Shown: in pieces, positions 31,790 to 42,087 of the stretch
Numbering within the stretch: the stretch's first letter is position 1
How the letters are laid out: every line of letters begins with the position of its first letter
Source of the DNA: Alkalinema pantanalense
Lineage (GTDB): Bacteria > Cyanobacteriota > Cyanobacteriia > Leptolyngbyales > Leptolyngbyaceae
Length of the DNA: 64,000 nucleotides
Assembly (NCBI RefSeq): GCF_050753345.1
Contig: NZ_JBLZFX010000010.1
Coordinates: forward strand, 34,471 to 98,470
Direction: 5' to 3'
Program-made: the position numbers and the translations under genes
The notes under the pieces: generated by a model
Database searches by the model: none
The model's input: the letters and a program-made list of their open reading frames with translations, nothing else
Told to the model about the DNA's origin: nothing

Positions 31790-34621
31790 TTAATCCACCA
31801 CGAACGTCCCCACAGATGCCTGGAGTTCTTGGGCAATATTTAAGGTTTGTCGCAAAGTTGCCGAAACGTCTCGGGATGAATCGGAGGTGCGGCTCGAGAA
31901 TTGGGCAATTTCCCGCATGCGATCGGAAATCGCGTTAGAGGTTGCCACCTGGGACACCGTAGCTTCGGAAATGGCTTGTACCAGTTCGTCTACCTGCCGT
32001 GCCACTTCTACCACCTGCCCTAGGGTATCCTTGGCATCATTGACCAAACGGGTACTCTTCACCACTTGGCTGGTGCCCTGTTCCATCGCGTTCACCACCT
32101 CCGCCGTTTCCTGCTGAATGGTTAAGACGATCGTTTCAATTTCGCGGGTGGCGGCGGCGGCTCGGGTCGCCAGTTCAGCCACTTCTTCGGCCACCACCGC
32201 AAAGCCTTGGCCATCTTCTCCTGCACGGGCGGCTTCGATCCCCGCGTTAATGGCCAGTAAGTTGGTTTGCATGGCAATTTGGTTAATTAACGAAATCACC
32301 TTGGAAATTTCCTGGGAAGATTCGCCTAACCGTTTGACCTTTTTCGCCGTATCGCCGATCGTAGTGCGTAGGGTCAGAATGTTATTCACCGTCGATTCCA
32401 TGGCGGCCCCGCCCGTTTGGGCATTTTCTGCCGCTGACCGGGTGATGGCTGCTGCTTGCTGGGCGTTGTCGGCCACTGCACGGATGGACTGGGCCATGGT
32501 CGCTAGGGATCCCAGGGTGCGATCGGTTTCTTCGGCCTGCCGTCCAGATTCTTCCGCCAGTTGGACAATCGCCATTTCGTTGGCCGCAAGGGATTGGTTC
32601 ACCTGGGTGGCGGAATCCTTGACCTGCAAGACGATCGTTCTCAAACTTTCAATAATCGAGTTAAAGAAGTCAGCGACCGTTCCAATATCGCCTGCATTCA
32701 CGTCGGCCCGCACCGTCAGATTCCCCATGGCGGCCCCTTCCACGTTCGATAGCAGTTCCAATAACTGCATCTGGAGATTGTCCTTCTGTTGGCGTCGTTC
32801 TTCGGAGAGGGTTTCCGCTGTTTGTCGGGCCTGCTCGGTTTGTTCTAGCAAGAGGGCTTGGTCGAGGGCAAAGCCGATTTGGGTAGAGAGTTGCTTAAAG
32901 AAGTCAATTTCTTCCGTCTCCCAGTGACGGGGAGCTTCGCATTGGTGGGCACAGAGCAAGCCAATCAGTTCTCCTGCCCGCATAATCGGAGCTACCATGT
33001 TGGCTTTCACGGCTAGCTTTTCCAATATTTTGCAGTGACAATCGGTTAAGGTTTGCTGGTTCCAATCGTCAATCGTCCAGACCCGTCCACTGCGGTAGCG
33101 ATCGAGGGTGCCGGGGGTGAGGGGATCTTCAATGGTTTGCCCCAGGGCGATCGGCCAACCGGAGGAAACTGATTCAGCGGTAATCACTCCACTGATCCAA
33201 TCGGAGTTAAAGCGATAGATCACCACCCGATCGCATTTGAGAAATTCTCGAATTTCTTCGACCCCTGTTTTCAAAATATCGTCGAATTGCAGGGATCGAC
33301 GAATATTGACCACCACTTTACTGAGCAGATTAGACTGTTCGGCACTGCGAGTTTGCTGGATAATCAGTTGCTCTAACTGGGCGGCCATCTGGTTAATGTT
33401 GTCCCCAAGAATGGCCAATTCATCTTGCCCTTTGACTTGTAGACGGGTATCGAGTTTACCGTCTCCCAAAGCTTGTACGGCTTGGCTCGCTTCTAGCAAA
33501 GGCTGCGTCCCCCGACGGGCTAACCAAGCGGCTAATAAGCCAACTCCTAGGGCAGTCAGGGCGGTGCCTAGCGCAATGGTGGTGAGCAGCGATCGCTGGG
33601 GCGCAAAGGCGATATTGCTCGATAAGTTAATAATTGCCCCCCACCGCAAATCTAGCCCCTCTAAGCGCTGCACTGGGGCGTACCCAATGAACTGCTCCTC
33701 ATCGTCATGTTTTCCAACGGCAGCCCCTTCGCGGCGTTGGTTGAGGAACTGCGCGATCGCCGGAAATTCCTGGAGCGCGGATTGCCCAAAGTTCTGTTCC
33801 CGCTGAGCATCCGACGCCAGAAAAATGTTGCCCGATCCGTCAATCACGTGATAGTGGGCACCATTTACTGCAAAGGGGCGAGCGATATCATCCAGTTTTT
33901 CGATCGGAATGCGCGTCCGCACGACCCCGATTAATTTTCGGCTATTGTCATCAATCAGCGGTGCGGCAATGTGAATGACCCATCGTCCTGTGGTAATTGA
34001 TTTCTCAGGGGACGTAATAATGGGTGTGCGGGTGGCAATTGCCTGCTGGAAGTAGGTACGATCGCGGTGATTGGCTAATTTATCTCCAGCGGATTGGGCA
34101 ACCACATCCCCGTTAAGGTCAAATACCGCAACACTTTCATAGACCCCGTAGGCTTCGACGAAACGACTCAAGAGGTCGTCCTTATCTTGTCGATCGAGGG
34201 TTTTCCGAATCCGCTCATTCACCAAAGCGGGTTGGCGCGACAACACCAGAATATCGCCTAACCGTTCGTTCATGAAGCGATTGAGCTTATCTGCTAGCCC
34301 CTTGGACTGGGCAATGCCCGCTTGGGTAATTTGCTGGGAAAGGGTTCGGTCGGCCACGCTGTAGGCCAATCCCCCGATCCCGACAATCGGTAAGGTACCA
34401 ACGACGATCGCCAAAGCAGTGGCTTTGGTGCGGAGACTCATTTGCTGAGTTCGCTGGATGAGTTCATCCCAGTGGCGTTTGGGCGATCGGGTTTGGAGTT
34501 TTGGTAAAGAGGCTGGAGGTGAGGGGGGAATCACTGATGAACTGAGGGTAGTATCAGCAATCTCAGCCCGAGAGGTAGGGCTCATGCGACTAGTGGTTGT
34601 TGTGTTGAGTTGGTCAACCAT
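31790..34621 (-). CDS. GAF methyl-accepting protein, operon copy 1 (PixJ-like, candidate photoreceptor)
   Basis: A receptor of 943 residues. TM1 is about 66-88, then a Cache-type sensor region, TM2 about 345-368, HAMP, GAF (about 445-590), a second HAMP-like segment and the MCP hairpin with QTNLLAINAGIEAARAGEDG. The GAF is of the phytochrome/cyanobacteriochrome type: CDRVVIYRF, YRSGRVWTIDD, then C528-H529 in LTDCHCKILEKLAVKANMV and LLCAHQCEAPRHW. The C-H pair lies where cyanobacteriochromes attach their bilin. The second Cys of the DXCF subgroup is absent (EDPLT instead). SyPixJ1 in phototaxis has the same general plan with two GAFs. Bilin binding is inference. Fourth gene of operon copy 1. 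Confidence 0.9.
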   Translation of the reverse strand: MVDQLNTTTTSRMSPTSRAEIADTTLSSSVIPPSPPASLPKLQTRSPKRHWDELIQRTQQMSLRTKATALAIVVGTLPIVGIGGLAYSVADRTLSQQITQAGIAQSKGLADKLNRFMNERLGDILVLSRQPALVNERIRKTLDRQDKDDLLSRFVEAYGVYESVAVFDLNGDVVAQSAGDKLANHRDRTYFQQAIATRTPIITSPEKSITTGRWVIHIAAPLIDDNSRKLIGVVRTRIPIEKLDDIARPFAVNGAHYHVIDGSGNIFLASDAQREQNFGQSALQEFPAIAQFLNQRREGAAVGKHDDEEQFIGYAPVQRLEGLDLRWGAIINLSSNIAFAPQRSLLTTIALGTALTALGVGLLAAWLARRGTQPLLEASQAVQALGDGKLDTRLQVKGQDELAILGDNINQMAAQLEQLIIQQTRSAEQSNLLSKVVVNIRRSLQFDDILKTGVEEIREFLKCDRVVIYRFNSDWISGVITAESVSSGWPIALGQTIEDPLTPGTLDRYRSGRVWTIDDWNQQTLTDCHCKILEKLAVKANMVAPIMRAGELIGLLCAHQCEAPRHWETEEIDFFKQLSTQIGFALDQALLLEQTEQARQTAETLSEERRQQKDNLQMQLLELLSNVEGAAMGNLTVRADVNAGDIGTVADFFNSIIESLRTIVLQVKDSATQVNQSLAANEMAIVQLAEESGRQAEETDRTLGSLATMAQSIRAVADNAQQAAAITRSAAENAQTGGAAMESTVNNILTLRTTIGDTAKKVKRLGESSQEISKVISLINQIAMQTNLLAINAGIEAARAGEDGQGFAVVAEEVAELATRAAAATREIETIVLTIQQETAEVVNAMEQGTSQVVKSTRLVNDAKDTLGQVVEVARQVDELVQAISEATVSQVATSNAISDRMREIAQFSSRTSDSSRDVSATLRQTLNIAQELQASVGTFVVD

Positions 34622-34842
34622 AAGAATTCAGCGAAGTATCCGGACAGAATAATTACGTCAGTAGATGTGTTGATGATTACGTCAATAACCACGTTAATGA
34701 TGACGTCAACGCGCTTGAGCACCCGCTAAAGGTTGGTAGAGATTGCCTATGAGCGGTAGACTGCTGCGCTAAGTCGTTACAACTATGACCGTACAGTCAA
34801 CGCTGGAGATCATTCTTCAGCAATGGTCTAAGACCCACTAGG

Positions 34843-35337
34843 CTAAATTTGCAGGACAGGGGCTTGCAAAATCGCTTCGGGATTAAGCACAAGTACAATG
34901 TCGGTATTCTGCACTGTACAGCCCTGAAGATAGGGCAGCAGGCTAGGGGGTGTGTGGGTCGGTACGTGAAAGGTCTCAGGATTGAGGGCAATCATGCCTT
35001 CGACTTCAGTGACGGCAAAGCCTACCAGGGTATTTCCCTGCTTGAGAACTACGATCGGTTGGGTTTGGCGATTCAGTTCTAAGCTCCCCACGCCTAACAA
35101 ATTTGCCAAATCCACAAGCCAGAGAATTTGACTGCGTCGATTCATCAAACCCAGTACTGGAACGGGCATATTGGGGATCGCCGTAATGCGGTGAATCGGT
35201 AATGCCAGAACTTCCTGTACTGCACTCATGGGGACAACCGCTTGGATTTGATTGGGCAGCGTCACTCGCAGATAACCCGTCTCAAGGGTGGTCAGCGCCC
35301 CCCGAGGGGCTGGCGCAGCTAATGTCGATCGATTCAT
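34843..35337 (-). CDS. CheW-like coupling protein, operon copy 1 (PixI-like)
   Basis: An adaptor of 164 residues that should link the receptor to CheA. It has the CheW-domain order: YLRVTLPNQIQAVVPMSAVQEV, ITAIPNMPVPVLGLMNRRSQI with VDLANLLG, and PIVVLKQGNTLVGFAVTEVEG. It is about 85% alike to the product of 45186-45683 by eye. It lies between the CheY and receptor genes with gaps of 39 and 221 bases; the larger gap contains three imperfect repeats of GATNACGTCAATA type around 34655-34710. Confidence 0.88.
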   Translation of the reverse strand: MNRSTLAAPAPRGALTTLETGYLRVTLPNQIQAVVPMSAVQEVLALPIHRITAIPNMPVPVLGLMNRRSQILWLVDLANLLGVGSLELNRQTQPIVVLKQGNTLVGFAVTEVEGMIALNPETFHVPTHTPPSLLPYLQGCTVQNTDIVLVLNPEAILQAPVLQI

Positions 35338-35376
35338 GGGAATTCACGCCTGAAAGGGAGGATTGCAGGAACAAAA

Positions 35377-35739
35377 TTAGAGTTTGACCGTTTGAATCGC
35401 TTGAACTAATGCTTCACGGGTGAAAGGTTTGGTGATGTAGGCATTGGCTCCCTGTTTCATACCCCACAGGCGATCGATGTCTTGGTTTTTGGAGGTGCAG
35501 AAAATCACTGGGATCTTTGCTGTTTCAGGCTGTTTACGCAGGCTGCGGCAGAGTTCAAACCCACTCATTCCGGGCATGACCACATCGCTAACAATCACAT
35601 CCGGTTTTTGTTCTAGGGCTAGCTGTAGCGCGTCTTTCGCATTTGCCGTGCCAATGACGGTATACCCACTCTCCCGCAGATAATGACTCAGTAGTTCCAT
35701 TTCTGAGGGAGTATCTTCCACAACCAAAATCGTTGCCAT
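35377..35739 (-). CDS. CheY-like response regulator, operon copy 1 (PixH-like)
   Basis: A single receiver domain of 120 residues: ILVVEDTPSEMELL (acidic cluster with Glu-Asp), acceptor Asp in VIVSDVVMPGMSGFELC, Thr/Ser in FCTSK and Lys in YITKPFTREALV. No output domain, so it should act by protein contact, as PixH/PilH do. I use the ATG at 35739 (MATILVVED), which aligns with the paralogue's start; an ATG at 35787 would add 16 residues. Confidence 0.9.
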   Translation of the reverse strand: MATILVVEDTPSEMELLSHYLRESGYTVIGTANAKDALQLALEQKPDVIVSDVVMPGMSGFELCRSLRKQPETAKIPVIFCTSKNQDIDRLWGMKQGANAYITKPFTREALVQAIQTVKL

Positions 35740-35885
35740 TTTTGTTCCGATAAATGATGAAACCATGTAAACCTCACGTTTTTGCATCGTCTCACTGCAC
35801 CCTGCGATGGCAGGCTCTTCTAGTGATGCATGCCTAGTGATTGCATGCCGACTTACGATCGCATCCCGACTCGTGATCGCCTGCT

Positions 35886-36923
35886 CTAGGTCAAATGCTT
35901 GAAGACTGTTTTCAACAGATCCGCTTGGTTGAAGGGCTTGGTTAGGTAACCCGATGCGCCAACTAATTTTGCCTTGGCTCGATCGATGAAGCCAGTATGC
36001 CCAGTCACCATAATGATAGGAATGTTTTTGCTACTGGGATGTCGCCGCAGTAACGAACACAATTCATAGCCGTCGAGGTTGGGCATTCCAACGTCTAGCA
36101 GAATTAAATCGGGTTTGCTGCGCACCACTTGCATGAGTGCTTTCACCGGATCATTAATCATAATGACCGAAAAGTTTTGATCATCTAGAAAACAGTTAAT
36201 GGCTTGGAGTACTGTGGGGCTATCGTCAATACACACGATCGTGTAGTGGTCTTTAGTACGGCTCGGTTCCAGCGGTTTTGGAGGCTGGGCTGGGGCGGAA
36301 GTTGCACTGGGAGCCACAGTGGGATCAGGACTGAGTTGAGTAAGACGTAGGGCCGATGGAGTGGTTCGGGCAACTGCTGACGCAGGGTTCTGGCGCTGGC
36401 GAATCTGAGTTTGGCAATGTTCTACTAGGGGTCGGAGTTCCAATCGTCCAAAAACAGGCGCTTGGCTGAGCACAGCATGGTCTATCGGTGCAAAGTGACC
36501 CGTTTTAATTTCGAGGAAGCCTTCTAAAACTTCCTTGGCTAATGCCTCGATCAGTTCGATCCCATCAGTATTTGTGAGATAGCCCTGATCGACTAACCAA
36601 CAGATGGCTCGATAGTCTGGCTCAATGGTAGATTGGGTTCGAATGGCATGTTCAAACCGCGATCGCAGTTCCTGTCGAACCTCAGCGGTTAAACTCGGTG
36701 TTTGTGCCGCTAATTGTTCGAGATGGCGCTCCAACCGACCAAAGGGATCAACCAAATTCGTGGCATAGGTCAGTTGCCCATGATCAAGATAGATTGACCA
36801 AACAGTTGCCTCACTCGTGACTTGTAGCCGCCCCGTGGTTTGACGACTACTGAGTTGGGCCAATAGATTTAAGGGATGTAACCGTTCAAACGAGCGATAG
36901 CTGACGGAAGGTAGCGTATTCAT
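35886..36923 (-). CDS. PatA-family response regulator, operon copy 1 (PixG-like)
   Basis: A two-part protein of 345 residues. The N-terminal PATAN/DUF4388-type region includes LLAQLSSRQTTGRLQV, IYLDHGQLTYATN and a helical part; a Pro/Ala/Ser-rich linker (about 200-225) follows; the C-terminal receiver has IVCIDDSPTVLQ, the acceptor in LLDVGMPNLDGYELC, MVTGHTG and LTKPF. PatA proteins act on pilus motility and heterocyst pattern; in taxis loci they are the first gene (pixG, pilG). I use the ATG at 36923 (MNTLPSV), which aligns with the paralogue. This is the first gene of operon copy 1. Confidence 0.9.
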   Translation of the reverse strand: MNTLPSVSYRSFERLHPLNLLAQLSSRQTTGRLQVTSEATVWSIYLDHGQLTYATNLVDPFGRLERHLEQLAAQTPSLTAEVRQELRSRFEHAIRTQSTIEPDYRAICWLVDQGYLTNTDGIELIEALAKEVLEGFLEIKTGHFAPIDHAVLSQAPVFGRLELRPLVEHCQTQIRQRQNPASAVARTTPSALRLTQLSPDPTVAPSATSAPAQPPKPLEPSRTKDHYTIVCIDDSPTVLQAINCFLDDQNFSVIMINDPVKALMQVVRSKPDLILLDVGMPNLDGYELCSLLRRHPSSKNIPIIMVTGHTGFIDRAKAKLVGASGYLTKPFNQADLLKTVFKHLT

Positions 36924-37962
36924 GCCGCGTTCTCTCATTCCTCATAATTTGGTCAACAAAAATCACTGAATAGCAGTGATATAGATGCCAAAAACTCACC
37001 AGATAAATTACTAGAGCGAGTGCTCAGGAATCATAAAAAATGCACGCTAAGCATTGTCCTCATCTCAGCAAAAACTACAATAATACTTGGCTTATCGATC
37101 GAATAAAGTTGATATTCGAAAGAAACATGTAGGATTGCTAGAAATAATTGACAACGTTAAAGATTGGTCACTTTTAAGATTAGCCAATGCCAATGATCAA
37201 CCGCTGTTCATGAATAATCACTTGAGGACGATTTTAGGAACATTTGACTAATTCATAGGCTGTACGATCGACGAATTTATACTAGAGCTGAATTTCCATG
37301 CTCTTGAATTGAGCAACCTGATCAGAGTTACTATTTAGACTGATCAACTGTTGTGCAAATCTTGTGGAGTTTTCAACCGTTAGGCTTGAAAACCACATTC
37401 ACAGCCCATGAAAAAACATATTCTCTAGAGTTCGCCATCGCTCTAACTGAATCAGAGCAATGCCTGCAACAGTAAGGGCACAGAATCAGATAAAGCATAT
37501 GAAGTTTTTTTCAAACAACATAAGAAATCTGTCCTCACCGTGAGCAGTATATTTTGACACCAAAATTGTTGTCGATGGGTTCTCCAATTCAACCGAACTC
37601 AAAGTATCTAATTCAGTGCGCGGGATATCTTCTATATCCCTGTTCAAAAGGATAGGCAGTTTAACTAAATTGAAAGGAATCACACCATTTTGTATCCTAG
37701 AAGACAACAAGATTTATAATGATGAAAATGACACGAGCCCTAAAAGTAATCATCGGGATACTTGCTCTTTGAAAGTTGAAAGGTGAAACCTTCAAACTGA
37801 TCGACAATTCAAATTAAACTGATTGCCATCATTGAAATGGCTAAGCATTGAATGGTCAAAATTGAACGATCAAAGTAGGCATTCCCAACTCATCCATCTA
37901 TGAACGCGCTGAATCAACATCACACCCTTCACTGGTATTCAGTAGAGTTCCTGTTGTCACTG

Positions 37963-37999
37963 CTAGCTTAATAGTTTATGTGGGAAAAAAGCAAGATCT
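37963..37999 (-). promoter_or_regulatory. Conserved 37-bp upstream element, copy 1
   Basis: Matches 48349-48385 at 31 of 37 positions without gaps (AATAGTTTAT and AAGATCT are shared). It lies 1040 bases upstream of the PatA-type start. Read on the minus strand both copies have a T-rich block followed by ATAAACTATTA, which could contain promoter elements; that reading is inference. Confidence 0.45.
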
Positions 38000-38579
38000 C
38001 ACTTTGGGAAGATGATTCACAGAAAAAATACAACTCTGTTTAGAACTTCAGACAAATAATTGGCCAACCGATCGGGATCGACTCTTTCTAAAAGCCTATA
38101 TACCTTGACAGATCTACCTAAACTTACAAATTCCAGGGAAGCGACAAAAAATTATTCCTTCGTAATTTATTCGCTTGAACTTCAAGCTTCAGGGAAGTTG
38201 AAATCAAAAAAACGACAAAAATTAACTTTACTTAATATTTTTTAAATACTGTGGTTTGTTTGAAATTCAAACTTTGATGGCCCAAACACTTTGGATATAC
38301 ACCTTCAGAGCAATCAAACCCTGCCTGGAGAATATTGCACATTGTTGCAGTAGGTGATTGCTAATTCTCGGGAAATATGTGTAGTAGCTGGAGTTAGGCT
38401 CCAGTTCAGGGATGGATCGGATGAAAATTAGCCATCTCTAGGCTGCGAGCAAACCATTGAGGGTAAATTCGCGGGAGGTGGATGAATTCGAGGAGATGCT
38501 CCCCTCAAAGCAGTTTGCTCTGGCATGGCGTCAGAGAAACAAGCTTGCTCACTGCCTAGGGGACTCTACTCCTCCGACA

Positions 38580-38617
38580 CCCTAGCAAATTCTCTGAAGG
38601 CAGGGAATTTGCTAGGG
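38580..38617 (-). terminator. 13-bp hairpin after CheA copy 2
   Basis: CCCTAGCAAATTC (38580-38592) and GAATTTGCTAGGG (38605-38617) are exact reverse complements with a 12-base loop. It lies 45 bases beyond the stop codon of the leftward CheA gene and so may end operon copy 2, although no U-tract follows on the minus strand. Confidence 0.45.
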
Positions 38618-38661
38618 ACAATTTTGTGGTTGAACTCACGTTCAATTCCGTGCAGGCTGGG

Positions 38662-41600
38662 TTAAACAGCAATCTGCACCATTGTTTGCAAAGTTTTTAG
38701 TAATTCTTGTTCGTTGTAGGGTTTGGTGAAGTAGGCGTTTGCGCCCAGTCCGGTTGCAATGCGTCGATGTTTCTCACCACTTCGAGAGGTCAACATCGCG
38801 ATCGGTAAGGCTTTGAAATTGTGGTCTGACTTTAACTGACTCAACAGGCCAAACCCATCCAAGCGTGGCATTTCCACATCACAAATCACCGCTGCTACCT
38901 GTAAGCCACCTTTCAATTTGTCCAAGGCATCTTGGCCATCTTTCGCCTGTTCCACCCGGTAGCCCGCCCGTTCTAAAGTCAAGGCCAGAAAACGACGGAC
39001 ATTAATGGAATCATCCACCACCAACAGAGCAGGACGTTTGGGACTGGTCGGAGGTTGTGCGATCGTACCCATTGTCCAAATGACCGGGTGCGGCATCCGT
39101 TCATGGACACTAATCCATTGCAACAGTTCACCCATGTTGACAAGGGGCACCACCCGTCCATCCCCTAAAATGGTGCAGTTGCTGAAGCCAGTGGGCAGTT
39201 TGAGGGGCCCTGTTACTCCCCGACTGGCTACTTCCTGTTCTCCCCAACAGCGGCTAATTTGGATACCCACTTTTTCCGTGCCCCGGCGGGTGATTAGCAT
39301 GGCGTCGGCATTGATGGTTGGGGGAGCCTCTAAGGTTTGGGGCTGACGATTGCAGTTGAAGTGTAACCATTCGCTTAACTGGATCGCTGGAATCCACTCC
39401 CCTTGATGCCACAACAGCCTGCGCCCCTCCCGTGTTTCGATGGAGTCTGGTTGGAGGAGAATAATTTCTTCCACCGCATCGTTGGGCAGTGCCAGCAGCA
39501 TGTCGGCGCTCTCGACCAGCAGAATGCGGGTGATTGACAGGGTATAGGGAATGGACAAGACAAATGTTGTGCCTTCTCCCGCTTGGGTTTGTACCGAGAT
39601 TTCCCCCCGAATTTGCTTGAGGTTCTCTCGCACCACATCCATGCCGATCCCCCGTCCGGAGATCTGGGTTACGGTATCGCTGGTGCTAAAACCGGGCTCA
39701 AAAATGAGGGAAAGCAAATCCGCTTCGCTGGCCGTCGCCAGCAAGGTACGATCGAGCCCCATGTCTACTGCCCGTTGCCGAATTTTGTGGAGGGAGATCC
39801 CCCCGCCATCATCCCGCAGGGTAATCAGGGTGCGGTTGCCTCGGTGGGTCGCACTGATCTCAATGCAGCCCTCTTCGGGTTTGCCCTGATTGAGCCGAAG
39901 CTGGGGAGATTCAATCCCATGGTCAAAGGCGTTGCGTAGGAGATGCATCAGGGGATCTTGCAGGGCTTCTAAAATGTTGCGATCGATGAGGAGATTGCTG
40001 CCTTGAACTTGCAGGCGAACTGTTTTGTTGTGCTGCAAGGATAATTCTCGGAGAGCTCGGGGAAAGCGATCGGTAATATCCGAGAGAGGACGCATGCGCA
40101 ATTGGCTGAGGCGACTCTGTAACTGTTTTGTGGTTTTGTTGAGATCACGGGTCGTTTGTTCCGCATCATCCAAGCCCAAATCGAGGTCAGTGGCCACTTC
40201 CTGAAGTTGGACGATCGTTTCTATTAATTCCTGAGACAGCCCATGGAGGTCGCCATAGCGATCGAGTTCCAGAACATCGAAGGTGTCTCGATTGATTGTT
40301 TCTTCGACGATGGACGCATCTTCCCGTCGCCCCGATTGGGCTTTAAATAATCGTTGGCCTGCTGGACTCGAGGGCATGAACGAGATCGCCCGAGACGCCA
40401 CGGGATGGTTGATTCCACTCCGAGGATCCTGAAGTTGTCCCAGGGATCCCCGATCGTACATGGCTCGAACATCATTGTTGGCTTGATTGAGTTGTTTGAT
40501 GCGATCGCGGAGTAACTTGCTCAAGCTACGGAGCCGTTTGAGATAGAGATCCAGCCCATTGCGCTCGATCGCCAATTCCCCAAAGAGATCATTGAGTTGA
40601 TTGAGATATCGCACTGAAACCCTAACGGTTGCATCTTCATCCACGGGCTCGATCGTGGTGATGGTATCCGGTTTCACTTCCCATGGCTGTAGTGAAGCGG
40701 CATTAAGTGAAGCGGCATTGAGTGAAGCGGTATTGAGTGACGGTGCGTTCCGCGAAGACGGATCAACACTTGCAGGGCTCCATAACTCATCCTCGCTGTT
40801 TCCATGGAGCGCAGTTGTGGAAGATTCAGCCCTGGCAGCAGCATCCGTTGAGTCAATGATCCAGGATTCCGCCTGAGCCGCCGCGATCGCCTCATCCCAG
40901 GACAGGGAATTCACCTCGGGGGAATTTGCGGTTAATGCATCGAGACCGGCTGAATCCAAAGTCCCTGAATCGGGATGTAGCGCTGGGCGGCTCGCTAAAG
41001 ACGAGTCGATCGCCTCGGATTGACGGAGGTCTAGAATCTGCGCTGCATCCCAAGCGGTTCCATGGTTTGATGGACTTGCCCAGTCTGAGGCTATTTCAGG
41101 CGCGATCGTGGGTAATCCCTCGCCGGTTAACTGGGTCGGTAAGGTCGATCGCTGGCCACTGAGAACCAAGCTCTGACTGCTGCGCCAATGGGCTAACGCA
41201 ACTCGGGCCACCCGGTCTACCTGCTCCGGAACTGCCGCTAGGATCATCCGTCCTACACAATGGCACAGGGCTGTAAAGGCTGATAATTGCAGCATTTCCC
41301 CAAGCCCGCCCAGTTCTTGGGCCAAAATGTTGACTTCTTCCCGCAGACAGGGTTGGTTAGCATCCGCTAGCACGGCTTCCAACCGTTGTAGGCAACCCTC
41401 CACTTCTGTTTCAAAGAGCAGAGCCGCAATATCTTGTCCGTCTTCTGGGCCCAGGATCGAAGCAGCGTCCTCCTCCCCAGGGTGGCCCACGCGATCGCGC
41501 AGGGCTGCAAAGCTCGGTAACACTTCTCGATCGAGCCATTCACGATCGATCTCCGCATCCATCTCCCCAAGGTTGGGGTGTTGCGGGTCGGGCGGATGCG

Positions 41601-41922
41601 ATCGATGCTGTTCAATGACTTGGCGCAGATAGTCGATCGCTTGAAAAAATTGATTTTCCAGGCTTGCATCGATCACGAGTTCAGAGCGTTGCAGCTTCAG
41701 CGCCTTGAGACCATCCTCTAATTGGTGAGCCAGATCACTTAAATGGCCAAACCCCATCATGCCAGCCCCCCCCTTGATGGAGTGGGCAGCGCGCAACGCA
41801 GCATTAATCTTAGCCAGATCGACTCGCTGATCCGCAATCCCAAAAATTGCAGTATCTAACGTATCGAGATAGGCTTGGGCTTCATCCAGAAACTGGCGCT
41901 TGATTTCAAGTTCCTTATCCAT
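38662..41922 (-). CDS. CheA-type hybrid histidine kinase, operon copy 2
   Basis: A paralogue of the CheA at 28479-31553, with 1086 residues and the same domain order: Hpt with H47 in AAHSIKGGAGMMGF, long linker, dimerisation segment, ATPase domain (LMHLLRNAFDHGIE, DDGGGI, SGRGIGMDVV), CheW-like domain and C-terminal receiver with VVDDSINVRR and CDVEMPRLDG. The extra length is mostly in the linker (about residues 280-420), which contains three 15-bp tandem repeats that encode the pattern SLNAA. The ends of the two CheA proteins are nearly the same, the linkers diverged. The last gene of operon copy 2. Confidence 0.92.
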   Translation of the reverse strand: MDKELEIKRQFLDEAQAYLDTLDTAIFGIADQRVDLAKINAALRAAHSIKGGAGMMGFGHLSDLAHQLEDGLKALKLQRSELVIDASLENQFFQAIDYLRQVIEQHRSHPPDPQHPNLGEMDAEIDREWLDREVLPSFAALRDRVGHPGEEDAASILGPEDGQDIAALLFETEVEGCLQRLEAVLADANQPCLREEVNILAQELGGLGEMLQLSAFTALCHCVGRMILAAVPEQVDRVARVALAHWRSSQSLVLSGQRSTLPTQLTGEGLPTIAPEIASDWASPSNHGTAWDAAQILDLRQSEAIDSSLASRPALHPDSGTLDSAGLDALTANSPEVNSLSWDEAIAAAQAESWIIDSTDAAARAESSTTALHGNSEDELWSPASVDPSSRNAPSLNTASLNAASLNAASLQPWEVKPDTITTIEPVDEDATVRVSVRYLNQLNDLFGELAIERNGLDLYLKRLRSLSKLLRDRIKQLNQANNDVRAMYDRGSLGQLQDPRSGINHPVASRAISFMPSSPAGQRLFKAQSGRREDASIVEETINRDTFDVLELDRYGDLHGLSQELIETIVQLQEVATDLDLGLDDAEQTTRDLNKTTKQLQSRLSQLRMRPLSDITDRFPRALRELSLQHNKTVRLQVQGSNLLIDRNILEALQDPLMHLLRNAFDHGIESPQLRLNQGKPEEGCIEISATHRGNRTLITLRDDGGGISLHKIRQRAVDMGLDRTLLATASEADLLSLIFEPGFSTSDTVTQISGRGIGMDVVRENLKQIRGEISVQTQAGEGTTFVLSIPYTLSITRILLVESADMLLALPNDAVEEIILLQPDSIETREGRRLLWHQGEWIPAIQLSEWLHFNCNRQPQTLEAPPTINADAMLITRRGTEKVGIQISRCWGEQEVASRGVTGPLKLPTGFSNCTILGDGRVVPLVNMGELLQWISVHERMPHPVIWTMGTIAQPPTSPKRPALLVVDDSINVRRFLALTLERAGYRVEQAKDGQDALDKLKGGLQVAAVICDVEMPRLDGFGLLSQLKSDHNFKALPIAMLTSRSGEKHRRIATGLGANAYFTKPYNEQELLKTLQTMVQIAV
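40691..40735. repeat. 15-bp tandem repeat in the CheA copy 2 linker
   Basis: Three in-frame copies of AGTGAAGCGGCATTG (with variants) give the repeated pentapeptide SLNAA in the disordered linker of the kinase. Copy 1 of the gene lacks it. Confidence 0.85.
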
Positions 41923-42087
41923 AGTAGGGAGGCTATACCGTAGGGAGGCTATACGATCGCTAGGGGCTAGAGGAGGGTTGAGTCAGTCCACTTAGGGATG
42001 ACAAGGTGGGCATCCACAGGGCATCCAAGGCGCGATTTGAGCGATGGCCAGGAATGCCGTTAACGGGTAGATGCAATCCGCTAGAGA

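Larger units (their letters stand above)
36924..38661. other. 1.7-kb gene-free leader of taxis operon copy 1
   Basis: AT-rich, with no open frame that I can support. The minus-strand frame at 37486-37710 (74 codons) has a protein-like composition but no recognised family or ribosome site. The region holds a 37-bp element shared with the other operon's leader (37963-37999) and a 13-bp hairpin (38580-38617), both listed separately. A long 5' leader RNA or a decayed gene is possible. Confidence 0.5.

Noticed and set aside
37486..37710. A 74-codon gene in the leader of taxis operon copy 1
   Set aside because: Protein-like composition but no family, no ribosome site and no neighbour in support. 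It may be part of a decayed gene.
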